From positions 3,782,001 to 3,846,000 of the forward strand of contig NC_016609.1 of NCBI RefSeq assembly GCF_000246855.1: a DNA stretch of 64,000 nt, in the 5' to 3' direction. The notes beneath the pieces were generated by a model. It saw only the letters and a list, made by a program, of their open reading frames with translations, was not told the DNA's origin and did no database searches. Positions 8,744 to 17,528 of the stretch are shown here, piece after piece. How positions within the stretch are numbered: position 1 is the stretch's first letter; every line of letters begins with the position of its first letter. The stretch comes from Niastella koreensis GR20-10. Its GTDB lineage: Bacteria > Bacteroidota > Bacteroidia > Chitinophagales > Chitinophagaceae. The position numbers and the translations under genes are program-made.

Positions 8744-8876
8744 ATGTGCAAATGTGAAAATCAGCAAATGAAATACAGAGCTGTCAGCTACTGTAAATGA
8801 AACAGCTCACGCGAAGCACTCACGTGAGCTGTATTTCATTATCACATTAGCACATTATCGAATTATCACATTGGTT
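8739..8876. repeat. Word-array hairpin element E1 with conserved core
   Basis: The core at 8768-8839 is bounded by an 11-base perfect inverted repeat (ATGAAATACAG / CTGTATTTCAT) and contains an inner inverted repeat (AGCTCACG / CGTGAGCT). It is flanked on the left by words such as GTAATGTG and CAAATGTG. On the right are complementary 8-base words (ATTATCAC, ATTAGCAC, ATTATCGA). The same core recurs in E2, E3 and, inverted, E4. Confidence 0.85.
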
Positions 8877-9651
8877 ATTCATTTTCGTGTCCCATGGCCG
8901 CCAACTTCATCTTCTTCGCCACATCATGTCCCAGGTATTTTTCAATTCTGCCTTCAATGAGGTACAAGGTGGGTGTAAGTATAATTGCTACCAGGAATTT
9001 GTAAGTATAGTTCATCATGCCAATAGCCAGGATCTGTTGCCAGGTAAATAAACCGGAGAAGGCAATAAACAATACAATGTAGCTGTCTACCAGCTGCGAT
9101 ACTACGGTAGAACCGGTGGCGCGCAGCCATACATATTTTTCGCCGGTGCGTTTCTTGATCTTATGAAACACTGTCACATCAACCAGCTGGCTTACCAGAA
9201 AGGCTACCAGGCTGCCGACAATGATGCGCATGCCCTGACCAAAGATGCCGCCAAACGCCACCTGCATATTATCGATGCCATTCTTTTTACCCATGCCAAG
9301 CCATACATCAGCAGGAGGAATACCAATGGCCATATAGTACATTAAAAAAGCGTAGGAAATTAAACATACCGCAATAAGACTGATCCTGCGTACCGCTTTT
9401 GGACCATAATATTCATTGATAATGTCGGTCATAACAAACTCCAGCGGCCACAATAAGACCCCGCAGGTAAGGGTAAATGCCAGTCCGGATTGCCCAAACA
9501 TGGTAAAGTTCGCAGGAGGTACGCCCAGTAACTTTTCCAGTGAAAACAGTTTGGTGCCAATGCTTTCCGCAATAAGGGCATTGGCAACAAAAAAAGCTGT
9601 AAAAAAAACAAAGAGACGGGTCGGTTTATCCTTAATAATGGATTGGATCAT
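8875..9651 (-). CDS. yhhQ: Queuosine precursor transporter (YhhQ/VUT family)
   Basis: A 258-residue inner-membrane protein with six or seven hydrophobic segments. It has the YhhQ hallmarks: FFVANALIAESIGTKLF near the N-terminus, FVMTDIINEYYGPKAVRR in the first large loop, and VSQLVDVTVFHKIKKRTG followed by TGSTVVSQLVDSYIVLFIAF. The family imports preQ0/preQ1-type precursors for queuosine tRNA modification. The ATG overlaps the stop of the preceding small gene (ATGA), so the two are co-translated. No riboswitch was recognised upstream. Confidence 0.92.
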   Translation of the reverse strand: MIQSIIKDKPTRLFVFFTAFFVANALIAESIGTKLFSLEKLLGVPPANFTMFGQSGLAFTLTCGVLLWPLEFVMTDIINEYYGPKAVRRISLIAVCLISYAFLMYYMAIGIPPADVWLGMGKKNGIDNMQVAFGGIFGQGMRIIVGSLVAFLVSQLVDVTVFHKIKKRTGEKYVWLRATGSTVVSQLVDSYIVLFIAFSGLFTWQQILAIGMMNYTYKFLVAIILTPTLYLIEGRIEKYLGHDVAKKMKLAAMGHENE

Positions 9652-9968
9652 TTTATAAAAAGTATTATCTGGGGAAATAAAAAAAGAAAATTAGTAATTA
9701 TAAGCCACCCCGGGAAATGTTTCAATACCGGTTTACGTTGCAAAATAAGGGCAAGAATAAAGCCGTTTACCACCAGATTTAGCAGAAACGCTACCAAAAT
9801 ACCTAAAATCAGCACGAGGGATACCATATCGCCCGTTTGCCCTGTTTTAAGAATGGGATAAAAGCGCATGATCCATACCAATACAAAGCAGACATTACAA
9901 ATAAAAGCCACCCGACTGAAAAATATTAAACTTTTCATATTAGACCTCAACTTGCTGTAAAATTGCAT
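9648..9968 (-). CDS. Small membrane protein, unknown function
   Basis: About 106 residues with three hydrophobic segments (roughly 15-35, 50-75 and 88-104) and little between them. I do not recognise a family. Two ATG starts are possible: 9968 (MQFYSKL) and 9938 (MKSLIFF). An apparent longer frame begins with a TTG at 9980 and is less likely. It is fused by an ATGA overlap to the queuosine-precursor transporter, which suggests a shared operon and possibly an accessory role. This is inference from position only. Confidence 0.65.
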   Translation of the reverse strand: MQFYSKLRSNMKSLIFFSRVAFICNVCFVLVWIMRFYPILKTGQTGDMVSLVLILGILVAFLLNLVVNGFILALILQRKPVLKHFPGWLIITNFLFLFPQIILFIK

Positions 9969-9999
9969 TATTTTGCCCAACTATTAATTATTTGCAATA

Positions 10000-12642
10000 A
10001 TGAAGAAAACACTCTGGCAACAGGTAATGCCACATCTGGTATCCATTGCTATTTTTTTAGTGGTCGCCTTATTCTTTGCCAAGCCTGCCCTCGAAAGCGG
10101 CGTAGTGATGAAACAGGGCGATGTTACCAACTGGGAGGGCATGGTTCACCAGTCGAATATATGGAAAGAAACACATGGCCGCTGGCCTTTATGGACACCA
10201 GCCATGTATGCTGGTATGCCGGCTTACCAGATTGCCATGGATGGCCCCTGGACGCCATTGGGTGTTATAGATCTCGTATTGAAGCTGGGATTGCCCAAGC
10301 CAATAAACATGTTCTTCCTGGCCAGCATTTGTTTTTATTTCCTGTGCATTTGTTTGCGAATTCGGCCCTGGGTGGCTGTTATTGCCGGACTGGCATTTGC
10401 CTATAGTACCACCTTCCCTATTTATATCACGGCCGGTCACGATACCCAAATGCTGGCCCTGGCCTACGCACCGGCCGGCCTCGCAGGCGTTATTTTACTA
10501 TTCGATAAAAAATATATTTCCGGTTTTATTGTCACGGCCCTGTTTACCGGTTTGCAGATAGCAGCCGGTCACCAGCAGATCACCTATTATATGTTCATGG
10601 TGATGGGCCTTATGGTATTGTTCTTCCTGGTACAGCACATCAGGGCTGGCAATGCCGTACCGGCGTTAAAAGCCATTGGCCTTTTAGCCGTGGGCTGTAT
10701 CATAGGCATCATGGTAAATGCTGTTACGCTATTGACCGTATATGATTATTCAAAAGAATCGAAACGCAACGGCCAGCTGGTGATGGATAAACAAAACGCC
10801 AACGAGGTAGTAAGCGGCAATAAAACAACAGGCTTAAGTAAGGAATATGCATTTCAGTGGAGTTATGGCTGGCAGGAATCGCTGAGCCTCATGTTCCCTG
10901 GCGCACAGGGTTACGGCTCACACGGAGCAGAACGCGATGGCGAACAATTTATTTATCCCAAACTCACCGAGAACTCACATGTTGCCAAATTCCTGACCGA
11001 AAAATTAAATGTTCCGGAAGAGCAGGCCAGCAATATAGCGCTGCAACAAAGCGGCAGTTTATACTGGGGCGATCAACCCTTTACTGCAGGCCCTGTTTAC
11101 CTGGGCGCTATTGTGTGTATGCTGTTCATTTTCGCCATGGTTTACCTGGATGATAAACACAAATGGTGGATCCTCACGGCCGCTGTCCTGGGCGTATTTA
11201 TGGCCCTGGGCAAACACTTCCCCGGCTTCAACTATTTCCTGTTCGATCATCTTCCGTTTTATAATAAACTGCGGGTGCCTACCCTGGCGCTCGAAATGAC
11301 CGGGCTGGTAATACCCATTGCCCTGGCGCTGGGTTTGGAAAAACTGACAGCCAACACGGCCATCGACATGAAAAAGCTGCAATTGGCCGCGCTTATTACC
11401 GGAGCCATCTTTGTAATCGCAGCTGCCATGTACTTCACCTCCGACTACAGCGTTGAAAATAAAAAGCGCACGGTGGCCATGACCCAGCTGATGAGTGGCG
11501 GCCCCAGGGCCAATATGCAAGCTTCAATGGATTCCATCAACGCGGCATACCCGGCCGAACAGGACAACCACATTTATGAGAACTTTTTATACATGGCCAA
11601 AGGCGATGCAGCTACCGCAAAAGGCCTGCTCACCGCTTTACGCGAAGACCGCCAGAGCGCTTTTGGCGCTACCATCTTACGCTCGCTGATCTTTGTGCTG
11701 CTGGCCATGGCTGCTATTTATCTTTTCGCCATTAAAAAGATCAATGCCGTGATTATGCTGGCCGCGGTAGGATTATTATCTACCATCGACCTGCTGACCA
11801 TGGACAGCAACTACCTGAACAGTTTTAACTTTGGCAGCAAGGATAATTATGAGGCTTCCGAGTTTCCATTAACCCCTGCCGACCAGGCGATATTGAAGGA
11901 CAAAGACCCCAACTTCAGGGTATTGAATACTACAGTGGGTGATCCGTTCGCCGGCGATTCCCGTACCTCTTATTATCACAAATCGATAGGTGGTTATCAC
12001 CCAGCACGCTTGGGCATTTACGACGACCTGATGCAATATCAGCTGAGCGGCTCGCCCAACCTGAACGTGATAAACATGCTGAATACAAAATATGTTATCC
12101 AGCAAACACAACAAGGCGGCGCCGTGGCCGCACCAAACCCCAATGCATTAGGCAATGTATGGTTTGTAAAAAATGTAAAATTGGTAAATGGTCCCATTGA
12201 AGAAATGAAGGCCCTGAACAGTTTCAACCCGGCCGAAACAGCCGTCGTTGACAACAAGTTCAATTCGCAAATCGCCGGCTGGCAGCCTGCCGACAGCAGT
12301 TCCGGCGCTACCATTAAACAAACCGCTTTCGATTTCGAGAACGTTAAATACGAAAGCAACAGCAATGCGCCGCACCTGGCCGTGTTCAGTGAAATCTTCT
12401 ATAAAGACTGGCACGCCTACATCGATGGCAAAGAAGCGCCCATTGCCAAGGCAGACTATGTGTTGCGGACCCTGTTAATACCTGCCGGCAAACATGCCAT
12501 CGAATTCAGGTTTGAACCGAAAATGTATAACACCGGCAGCACGATTACAAGCATTGGCGGCTGGATCATTATGCTGCTTTTACTGACCTTCATCGGTCAG
12601 TTGGTTTGGCCCATGATCAATAAAAAGAAAACTGTAGCATAA
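10000..12642 (+). CDS. YfhO-family integral membrane protein
   Basis: An 880-residue polytopic protein with about twelve hydrophobic segments in the first 600 residues and a soluble C-terminal domain (about 610-830), followed by one last membrane helix (about 850-870). The opening loop GDVTNWEGMVHQSNIWKETHGRWPLW and the later HDTQMLALAYAPAG segment are typical of the YfhO family, a GT-C-like fold implicated in glycosylation of cell-wall polymers in Firmicutes. In Bacteroidota these proteins are common but uncharacterised. A clear terminator follows, and the next gene is a glycosyltransferase, so a shared envelope-glycan role is plausible. Confidence 0.88.
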   Translation: MKKTLWQQVMPHLVSIAIFLVVALFFAKPALESGVVMKQGDVTNWEGMVHQSNIWKETHGRWPLWTPAMYAGMPAYQIAMDGPWTPLGVIDLVLKLGLPKPINMFFLASICFYFLCICLRIRPWVAVIAGLAFAYSTTFPIYITAGHDTQMLALAYAPAGLAGVILLFDKKYISGFIVTALFTGLQIAAGHQQITYYMFMVMGLMVLFFLVQHIRAGNAVPALKAIGLLAVGCIIGIMVNAVTLLTVYDYSKESKRNGQLVMDKQNANEVVSGNKTTGLSKEYAFQWSYGWQESLSLMFPGAQGYGSHGAERDGEQFIYPKLTENSHVAKFLTEKLNVPEEQASNIALQQSGSLYWGDQPFTAGPVYLGAIVCMLFIFAMVYLDDKHKWWILTAAVLGVFMALGKHFPGFNYFLFDHLPFYNKLRVPTLALEMTGLVIPIALALGLEKLTANTAIDMKKLQLAALITGAIFVIAAAMYFTSDYSVENKKRTVAMTQLMSGGPRANMQASMDSINAAYPAEQDNHIYENFLYMAKGDAATAKGLLTALREDRQSAFGATILRSLIFVLLAMAAIYLFAIKKINAVIMLAAVGLLSTIDLLTMDSNYLNSFNFGSKDNYEASEFPLTPADQAILKDKDPNFRVLNTTVGDPFAGDSRTSYYHKSIGGYHPARLGIYDDLMQYQLSGSPNLNVINMLNTKYVIQQTQQGGAVAAPNPNALGNVWFVKNVKLVNGPIEEMKALNSFNPAETAVVDNKFNSQIAGWQPADSSSGATIKQTAFDFENVKYESNSNAPHLAVFSEIFYKDWHAYIDGKEAPIAKADYVLRTLLIPAGKHAIEFRFEPKMYNTGSTITSIGGWIIMLLLLTFIGQLVWPMINKKKTVA

Positions 12643-12656
12643 GCAAACTATAAATA

Positions 12657-12695
12657 AAACCAGTTGCTCCTGTAAGGGCAACTGGTTTCTTTTTT
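12657..12695 (+). terminator. Intrinsic terminator after the YfhO gene
   Basis: A perfect 11-base stem (AAACCAGTTGC, 12657-12667; GCAACTGGTTT, 12678-12688), a 10-base loop and the tract CTTTTTT. The T tract ends at 12695, directly against the ATG of the next gene. Confidence 0.93.
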
Positions 12696-13817
12696 ATGAA
12701 CGCAAAACAGGTACAACTTGCTTCCCTGGTCTCTTATAAGATCTTTCCCCCGGTAATGGGCGGACAAAGGGCTGTTGCTTTATACTGCAAATACATCGCA
12801 AGGCATGTACGGTTTATGATCATTACTACCAGTAATAACGATCCGGCAGCAGCAGATGGTTACGAGGTTTTACCTGTTTGGAATAACTCCCCGCTCCGCT
12901 ACATGAATCTTTTCAAATTCTTTACCATCCGGTCTGTGATCCGGCGGCAACAAATCACCCACCTGCAGTTGGAACATCCGTATTTCGGCTGGCTGGGACT
13001 GTTGTTAAAGTGGTTTACGGGTGTGCGGTTGGTAGTGCGCTCACACAATATTGAAGGCTTGCGCTGGAAAATGATGGGCAAATGGTGGTGGAAGATCCTG
13101 TGGCAATACGAAAAATATGTACACCGGCAGGCAGACTATAATTTCTTTATTACGGACGATGACCGCCGGTATGCCATTGAACATTTTAAATTACTACCAC
13201 AGCGGTGTTTGCTCATTACCTATGGTATTGAATGGAATACCCCACCTGCAGCCAATGAAAAAGAAGCGGCCAGGAAAATATTGTTGTCAAAACATGCCAT
13301 CCCCGCGGACCATTGTATTTTATTATTCAACGGGGCCTTTAATTATAAACCCAACCTCGATGCGCTGGAACGCATAATTAACGAGGTGTACCCGGCCTTA
13401 CAAAAAAACAGTTCCTTTACATACACCATCCTCATTTGCGGTAAAGACATTCCACCAGCTGTCAGTAAGTTAAACCTGCCCAATTTTACTATTGCCGGTT
13501 TTGTTGATGACATTACCACCTACCTCAAAGGCGCCGATATTTTTTTAAATCCCATTACAGAAGGCGGCGGTATAAAAACAAAGCTGGTAGAAGCACTGGG
13601 GTATAATATGAGTGCGGTTTCTACCAGCCATGGCGCTATAGGTATCGATGCAGCTATCTGCAACGGCAAGCTGCAGATCACAGATAATATCTCAACTGAT
13701 TTTGCTGAAAAAATAATACAACTGGCTGCTTACAAAGCCAATATTCCCCCTGCTTTTTTTGATGAATTTTACTGGGACAATATTGCACAAAAAGCAGCCC
13801 GCTTCATAGCAAATTGA
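12696..13817 (+). CDS. Glycosyltransferase, GT4-like
   Basis: A 373-residue GT-B fold enzyme. The N-terminal acceptor domain includes FPPVMGGQRAVALYCKYIA (about 16-34) and an SHNIEGLRW segment. The C-terminal nucleotide-sugar domain begins near LLFNGAFNYKPNLDALERI and has the E-x7-E-like element FLNPITEGGGIKTKLVEALGYN. Donor and acceptor are unknown. The only good start is the ATG at 12696, which abuts the terminator T tract; there is no space for a conventional promoter between the two. It converges with the LytTR gene. Confidence 0.9.
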   Translation: MNAKQVQLASLVSYKIFPPVMGGQRAVALYCKYIARHVRFMIITTSNNDPAAADGYEVLPVWNNSPLRYMNLFKFFTIRSVIRRQQITHLQLEHPYFGWLGLLLKWFTGVRLVVRSHNIEGLRWKMMGKWWWKILWQYEKYVHRQADYNFFITDDDRRYAIEHFKLLPQRCLLITYGIEWNTPPAANEKEAARKILLSKHAIPADHCILLFNGAFNYKPNLDALERIINEVYPALQKNSSFTYTILICGKDIPPAVSKLNLPNFTIAGFVDDITTYLKGADIFLNPITEGGGIKTKLVEALGYNMSAVSTSHGAIGIDAAICNGKLQITDNISTDFAEKIIQLAAYKANIPPAFFDEFYWDNIAQKAARFIAN

Positions 13818-13830
13818 GCAGCCGCGGGGT

Positions 13831-14580
13831 TTATTTGATCCCGAACCGCGCCAGAAATTCATCTTTGCGGCGGGTAGCCACTTCAATCAATACACTGTCA
13901 CTCATTTCTATCACCCCACCCCTTCCCCGGTGGTATTTCTTCACAAAGTTCAGGTTTATGATGTGCGAGTTATGGATGCGGAAGAACAGATCGGGCGGCA
14001 GTATTTCTTCGTACTCCTTAATAATGCGCGATGAAACGTATTTCTGGTTATCGGTGGCATGCACATAAGTATAACCACCTTTGGCCTCAAAGCGAATGAT
14101 CTCCGACAACTGAATAAATACCAGCCCATCGTTATTGGGCAGGGCAATCTTTTGCAGCGACGAATTAGGTCTGTTGATGTTGAACATCAGGTTTTGCAGC
14201 TGCACGTTGATGTTCTTTACCCTGATCCTGTCTTTTGCCTTTTGCACCGCCATTTTTAATTCGTCGATGCTTACAGGCTTTAACAGGTAATCGAGCGCAC
14301 TGTATTTAAAGGCCTTTAAAGTATATGCATCAAATGCGGTAATAAAAATAATTTCAAAGTCAATGGGCATTATTTTGTCAAGCAGGTCAAAAGCATTCCC
14401 ATGCGGCATTTCAATATCCAGGAATACCAGGTCAGGACGGGTTTCAGCAATCAGCGGCATGGCTGTTTCGGCACTTACGGCTTCCCCGATGATACGTACG
14501 TCGGGACAGCTTTCGTTGAGCAGTCCATTCAGGATCCGGATGTTTTTTGGTTCGTCGTCTACGATTAGTGCGTTAATCAT
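13831..14580 (-). CDS. LytTR-family response regulator
   Basis: A 249-residue regulator. The receiver domain (1-120) has Asp8-Asp9, phospho-acceptor Asp55 in LVFLDIEMPHGN and Lys in YLLKPVSIDELK. The LytTR DNA-binding domain (about 145-248) has IIRFEAKGGYTYVHA and FFRIHNSHIINLNFVKKYHRG. It is the last gene of a leftward operon and follows two LytS/YehU-type kinases, the normal partners of LytTR regulators. With only one regulator for two kinases, both probably phosphorylate it. Targets are unknown; the glycosyltransferase genes in the same operon are candidates. Confidence 0.94.
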   Translation of the reverse strand: MINALIVDDEPKNIRILNGLLNESCPDVRIIGEAVSAETAMPLIAETRPDLVFLDIEMPHGNAFDLLDKIMPIDFEIIFITAFDAYTLKAFKYSALDYLLKPVSIDELKMAVQKAKDRIRVKNINVQLQNLMFNINRPNSSLQKIALPNNDGLVFIQLSEIIRFEAKGGYTYVHATDNQKYVSSRIIKEYEEILPPDLFFRIHNSHIINLNFVKKYHRGRGGVIEMSDSVLIEVATRRKDEFLARFGIK

Positions 14581-14601
14581 ACGGCAAAGAAAATGAATAT
14601 A

Positions 14602-17502
14602 TTATAATACCGGAAAATAGATTGTCACCCTTGTACCCAAGGAATTGTGAAAATTATCTTCCAGGTCATCTATCCACATGCGGATTTTCTGCGCATGCTC
14701 GCGGTTGAACATTTCTATCCTGTCGGCAGTTAAGGATAAACCCTTAGACTGGTAATTGATGGGCGACACGCTTTTATACTGCATGGCCGCCTTTCGGCCA
14801 ATGCCATTATCTTCCAGGATGCATACCAGGTAATCGCCTTCGCGTTTTACGGATATAGTCACAACACCGTTTTTGTCTTTCCTGAAACGCAGGCCGTGAC
14901 GTACGCTGTTCTCCACAAACGGTTGCAAAATCATGGGCGGGATGTAATAATCGGTAAGGTCATCAACCGATTTGTCGATATCCACTACCCAGGAAAAAGC
15001 GTCTTCCAGCCGTGTTTTTTCAATATCCAGGTAATTCGTCAGGTAATCCAGCTCTTCTTCCAGCCTGATCTCGGGCCGGGAAGAAAAATCAAGTGTTTGC
15101 CTGATAAGCCGGGAGAACCCTGAAATGAATTTATTAGCGCCCGCCACATCGGCGTCCATTACATATTGCTGAATAGAGTTGAGGCTGTTAAAAATAAAAT
15201 GCGGGTTCATCTGCGCTTTGCGGCTCAATTGCTCCAGCTCATTGATCCGTTTAGTGGTAGCCGTTTTTTCCCGCTCCCTTTTTCTAACGCGTTGAACGAT
15301 GAGCCAAACCACAAAACCCGTAAAGGTCAGGAACAACAGCCCGCATAATATCTGGAACCAGGTTCTTTCGTACAACAGTTTATCTATGGTAAACCTGGTC
15401 ATCAGGATCTTGCTGCATACCCCGAATTTATTGATGGCCTGGATCTGCAAACCATAATCGCCCGAAGGTAATGCGGGGTAATTCAAAAACGTTTCCCTGG
15501 TTTCGTGCCACGCACTGTCCAACCCCAGCAGCCGGTACCGGTAACGGATATCACCGTTCGATTTATAGGAGATCCCCACATAATTCAACTGGATATTATT
15601 TTTTTCATGGGGAATAAGGGAGGGCGCATCGCCCGGATAATACCCTTTTCCGCCCACAGTAACATCTACGATCCGGAGGTCGCAATGTGACTGGCTGGTC
15701 ATTCTATCCTCATCAAAAATGGTAAGACCTTCGGGTGTTCCTAAAAATACCTTCGCGCCCGTTACATACACGCAGTTGATGATATCTGAAGACAGCCCGT
15801 CGTTGGTGGTATATTTCTCTATGGGATAACCCGGTTGCAGTACCTGCACTTTGCTTAATCCTTTATCGGTGCCTACCCATAAATGACCGTTTTCCATAAA
15901 AACCGCGCGGCAAATGTTGCTGCTAAGTCCATCCCGCCAGGTAATATGTTTAACGATCTGGTTATTCTTCCACCCAATCAACCCTTCGCCCAACGTAGCC
16001 ACCCAGATCACATGATTGGAATCTTCGGTGATGCCCGATACCCTGCTTTGAAAAAGCCTGCTGTATTCGCCCATGTATTCACTCCTTTTATCAGGATGGA
16101 TGCGATACAGCCCCTTGAGCGTTCCGAGATAAATCGTATCATTATTTGAAAATATACTGGTGGCCCGCTCATCCCAGATTGTATCGGTCACTTTAAAACT
16201 AACCGGGTCTACTTTCACCACATTTACATCAGTACCAACCAGGATGGAACCTTTATACCCGCACATTGCCTTAACAGAAACGAACCGGATAATCTTGGTA
16301 TAATGCTTCAAATCGGGCGATAGCGTCGCCAGGAAATTCTTACCACCCAAAAACATGTCATTTCCCGAATTGCCGTCCATAAATACGGGGGCCGTAAAGT
16401 TCAGGATAGTAGAAGTGTATCCCTCCAGCTTTCCTGTTTTTGCAGAGAGTTTAAGGAGCTGGTTCATTTTGCCGGCTGCCAATATCCAGCCTTTATATCG
16501 TCCCATGGCCAGGATCTGGTAATCGTGCTGATCTTTTACAACTGACCGCAAATTCAGTACTACGGCAGAGTTCAGCCGGTACACCCCTTTCCCGATTGTA
16601 CTGAACCACCAGTTGCCTTCAGAATCTTTAAACATATTGGACACCGTTATGCCAGGAAGGTATTGCGTAATACTGTCGGGTTTGCTCAGGTCATATACAA
16701 AAGCACCTGCAAGCGTGCAGGCAGCCACATGATCAACATCGGGCATTGCCATATTGATGAAAACATCTATAAGCCGATTCGGATATTGAAGGGTTTGATT
16801 GCCCTGTGGTGTAATAACGGAAAAATGGAGCGAATTTTTCCGCCATACCATGCTTTCCTGGCTAAACGCCGAATAATTGAAATGCCACACCTCGTATTGA
16901 GCAGAACGCCATAAAGTAAACCGGTTATTTTTCAAAATATAAAATCCATTATCCAGCAACACCAGGAAGCCGCCGTCTTTCCACCTGGCGATCGATGAAA
17001 TATAACCAAAGGGTTTGCCGTTGATAGTTGTAAAAGCCGTGATCTGCCCGTTGGTATGGATAAGATGGAAGCCTGATTTTTCCTGCAGTAAAATATTTCC
17101 ATCGCGGTCTTCGGCAAATCGTATTACATTCTCCGGCAAATGCAGCCTTCTTAACGTAGAATCGTTCTCGCTGTTGTAAATGGTGCCTTTATAATAATAG
17201 CAAACGGTTTTCCGGAACGGTGACAGCCAAACCCGGCCTTTTGAATCGGCAAACAACTGAATGATCTCGTTATCGGGCAGCCCGTCTTCCTGGCCAAAGT
17301 TCTTAAAATGCGTGCCATCGAACCGGCTTAAACCCGTTTCGGTAGCAAACCATAAAAAACCTTCCTTATCCTGGGTAATATTGTAAACGGTTGAACCGGC
17401 GAGGCCGTCCTTGCTATCATAATGGGTATAGCTGTACTCCTGGCTGTAAATAAACAGCGGACAAAAAAGAAGGATAAAAGCCAGGAATAAATTACAGTTC
17501 AT
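14602..17502 (-). CDS. Propeller-sensor histidine kinase (Reg_prop, Y_Y_Y, His_kinase)
   Basis: 966 residues. A signal peptide (1-20, ending FIYSQ) is followed by periplasmic propeller blades (about 25-620) with the repeated pattern TQDKEGFLWFATETGLSRFDG and DSKGRVWLSPF. A Y_Y_Y domain (about 650-705, RYRYRLLGLDSAWHETRE) and one membrane helix (about 718-740) come next. The cytoplasmic His_kinase domain has phospho-His in NPHFIFNSLNSIQQY near 766, and the ATPase follows with PPMILQPFVENSVRHG and EDNGIGRKAA. This architecture matches sensors of extracellular glycans in Bacteroidota, minus the fused regulator of hybrid systems. It is a close paralog of the next gene upstream. Confidence 0.93.
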   Translation of the reverse strand: MNCNLFLAFILLFCPLFIYSQEYSYTHYDSKDGLAGSTVYNITQDKEGFLWFATETGLSRFDGTHFKNFGQEDGLPDNEIIQLFADSKGRVWLSPFRKTVCYYYKGTIYNSENDSTLRRLHLPENVIRFAEDRDGNILLQEKSGFHLIHTNGQITAFTTINGKPFGYISSIARWKDGGFLVLLDNGFYILKNNRFTLWRSAQYEVWHFNYSAFSQESMVWRKNSLHFSVITPQGNQTLQYPNRLIDVFINMAMPDVDHVAACTLAGAFVYDLSKPDSITQYLPGITVSNMFKDSEGNWWFSTIGKGVYRLNSAVVLNLRSVVKDQHDYQILAMGRYKGWILAAGKMNQLLKLSAKTGKLEGYTSTILNFTAPVFMDGNSGNDMFLGGKNFLATLSPDLKHYTKIIRFVSVKAMCGYKGSILVGTDVNVVKVDPVSFKVTDTIWDERATSIFSNNDTIYLGTLKGLYRIHPDKRSEYMGEYSRLFQSRVSGITEDSNHVIWVATLGEGLIGWKNNQIVKHITWRDGLSSNICRAVFMENGHLWVGTDKGLSKVQVLQPGYPIEKYTTNDGLSSDIINCVYVTGAKVFLGTPEGLTIFDEDRMTSQSHCDLRIVDVTVGGKGYYPGDAPSLIPHEKNNIQLNYVGISYKSNGDIRYRYRLLGLDSAWHETRETFLNYPALPSGDYGLQIQAINKFGVCSKILMTRFTIDKLLYERTWFQILCGLLFLTFTGFVVWLIVQRVRKREREKTATTKRINELEQLSRKAQMNPHFIFNSLNSIQQYVMDADVAGANKFISGFSRLIRQTLDFSSRPEIRLEEELDYLTNYLDIEKTRLEDAFSWVVDIDKSVDDLTDYYIPPMILQPFVENSVRHGLRFRKDKNGVVTISVKREGDYLVCILEDNGIGRKAAMQYKSVSPINYQSKGLSLTADRIEMFNREHAQKIRMWIDDLEDNFHNSLGTRVTIYFPVL

Positions 17503-17528
17503 TGGAACATTAAAAATATGATATTGAA

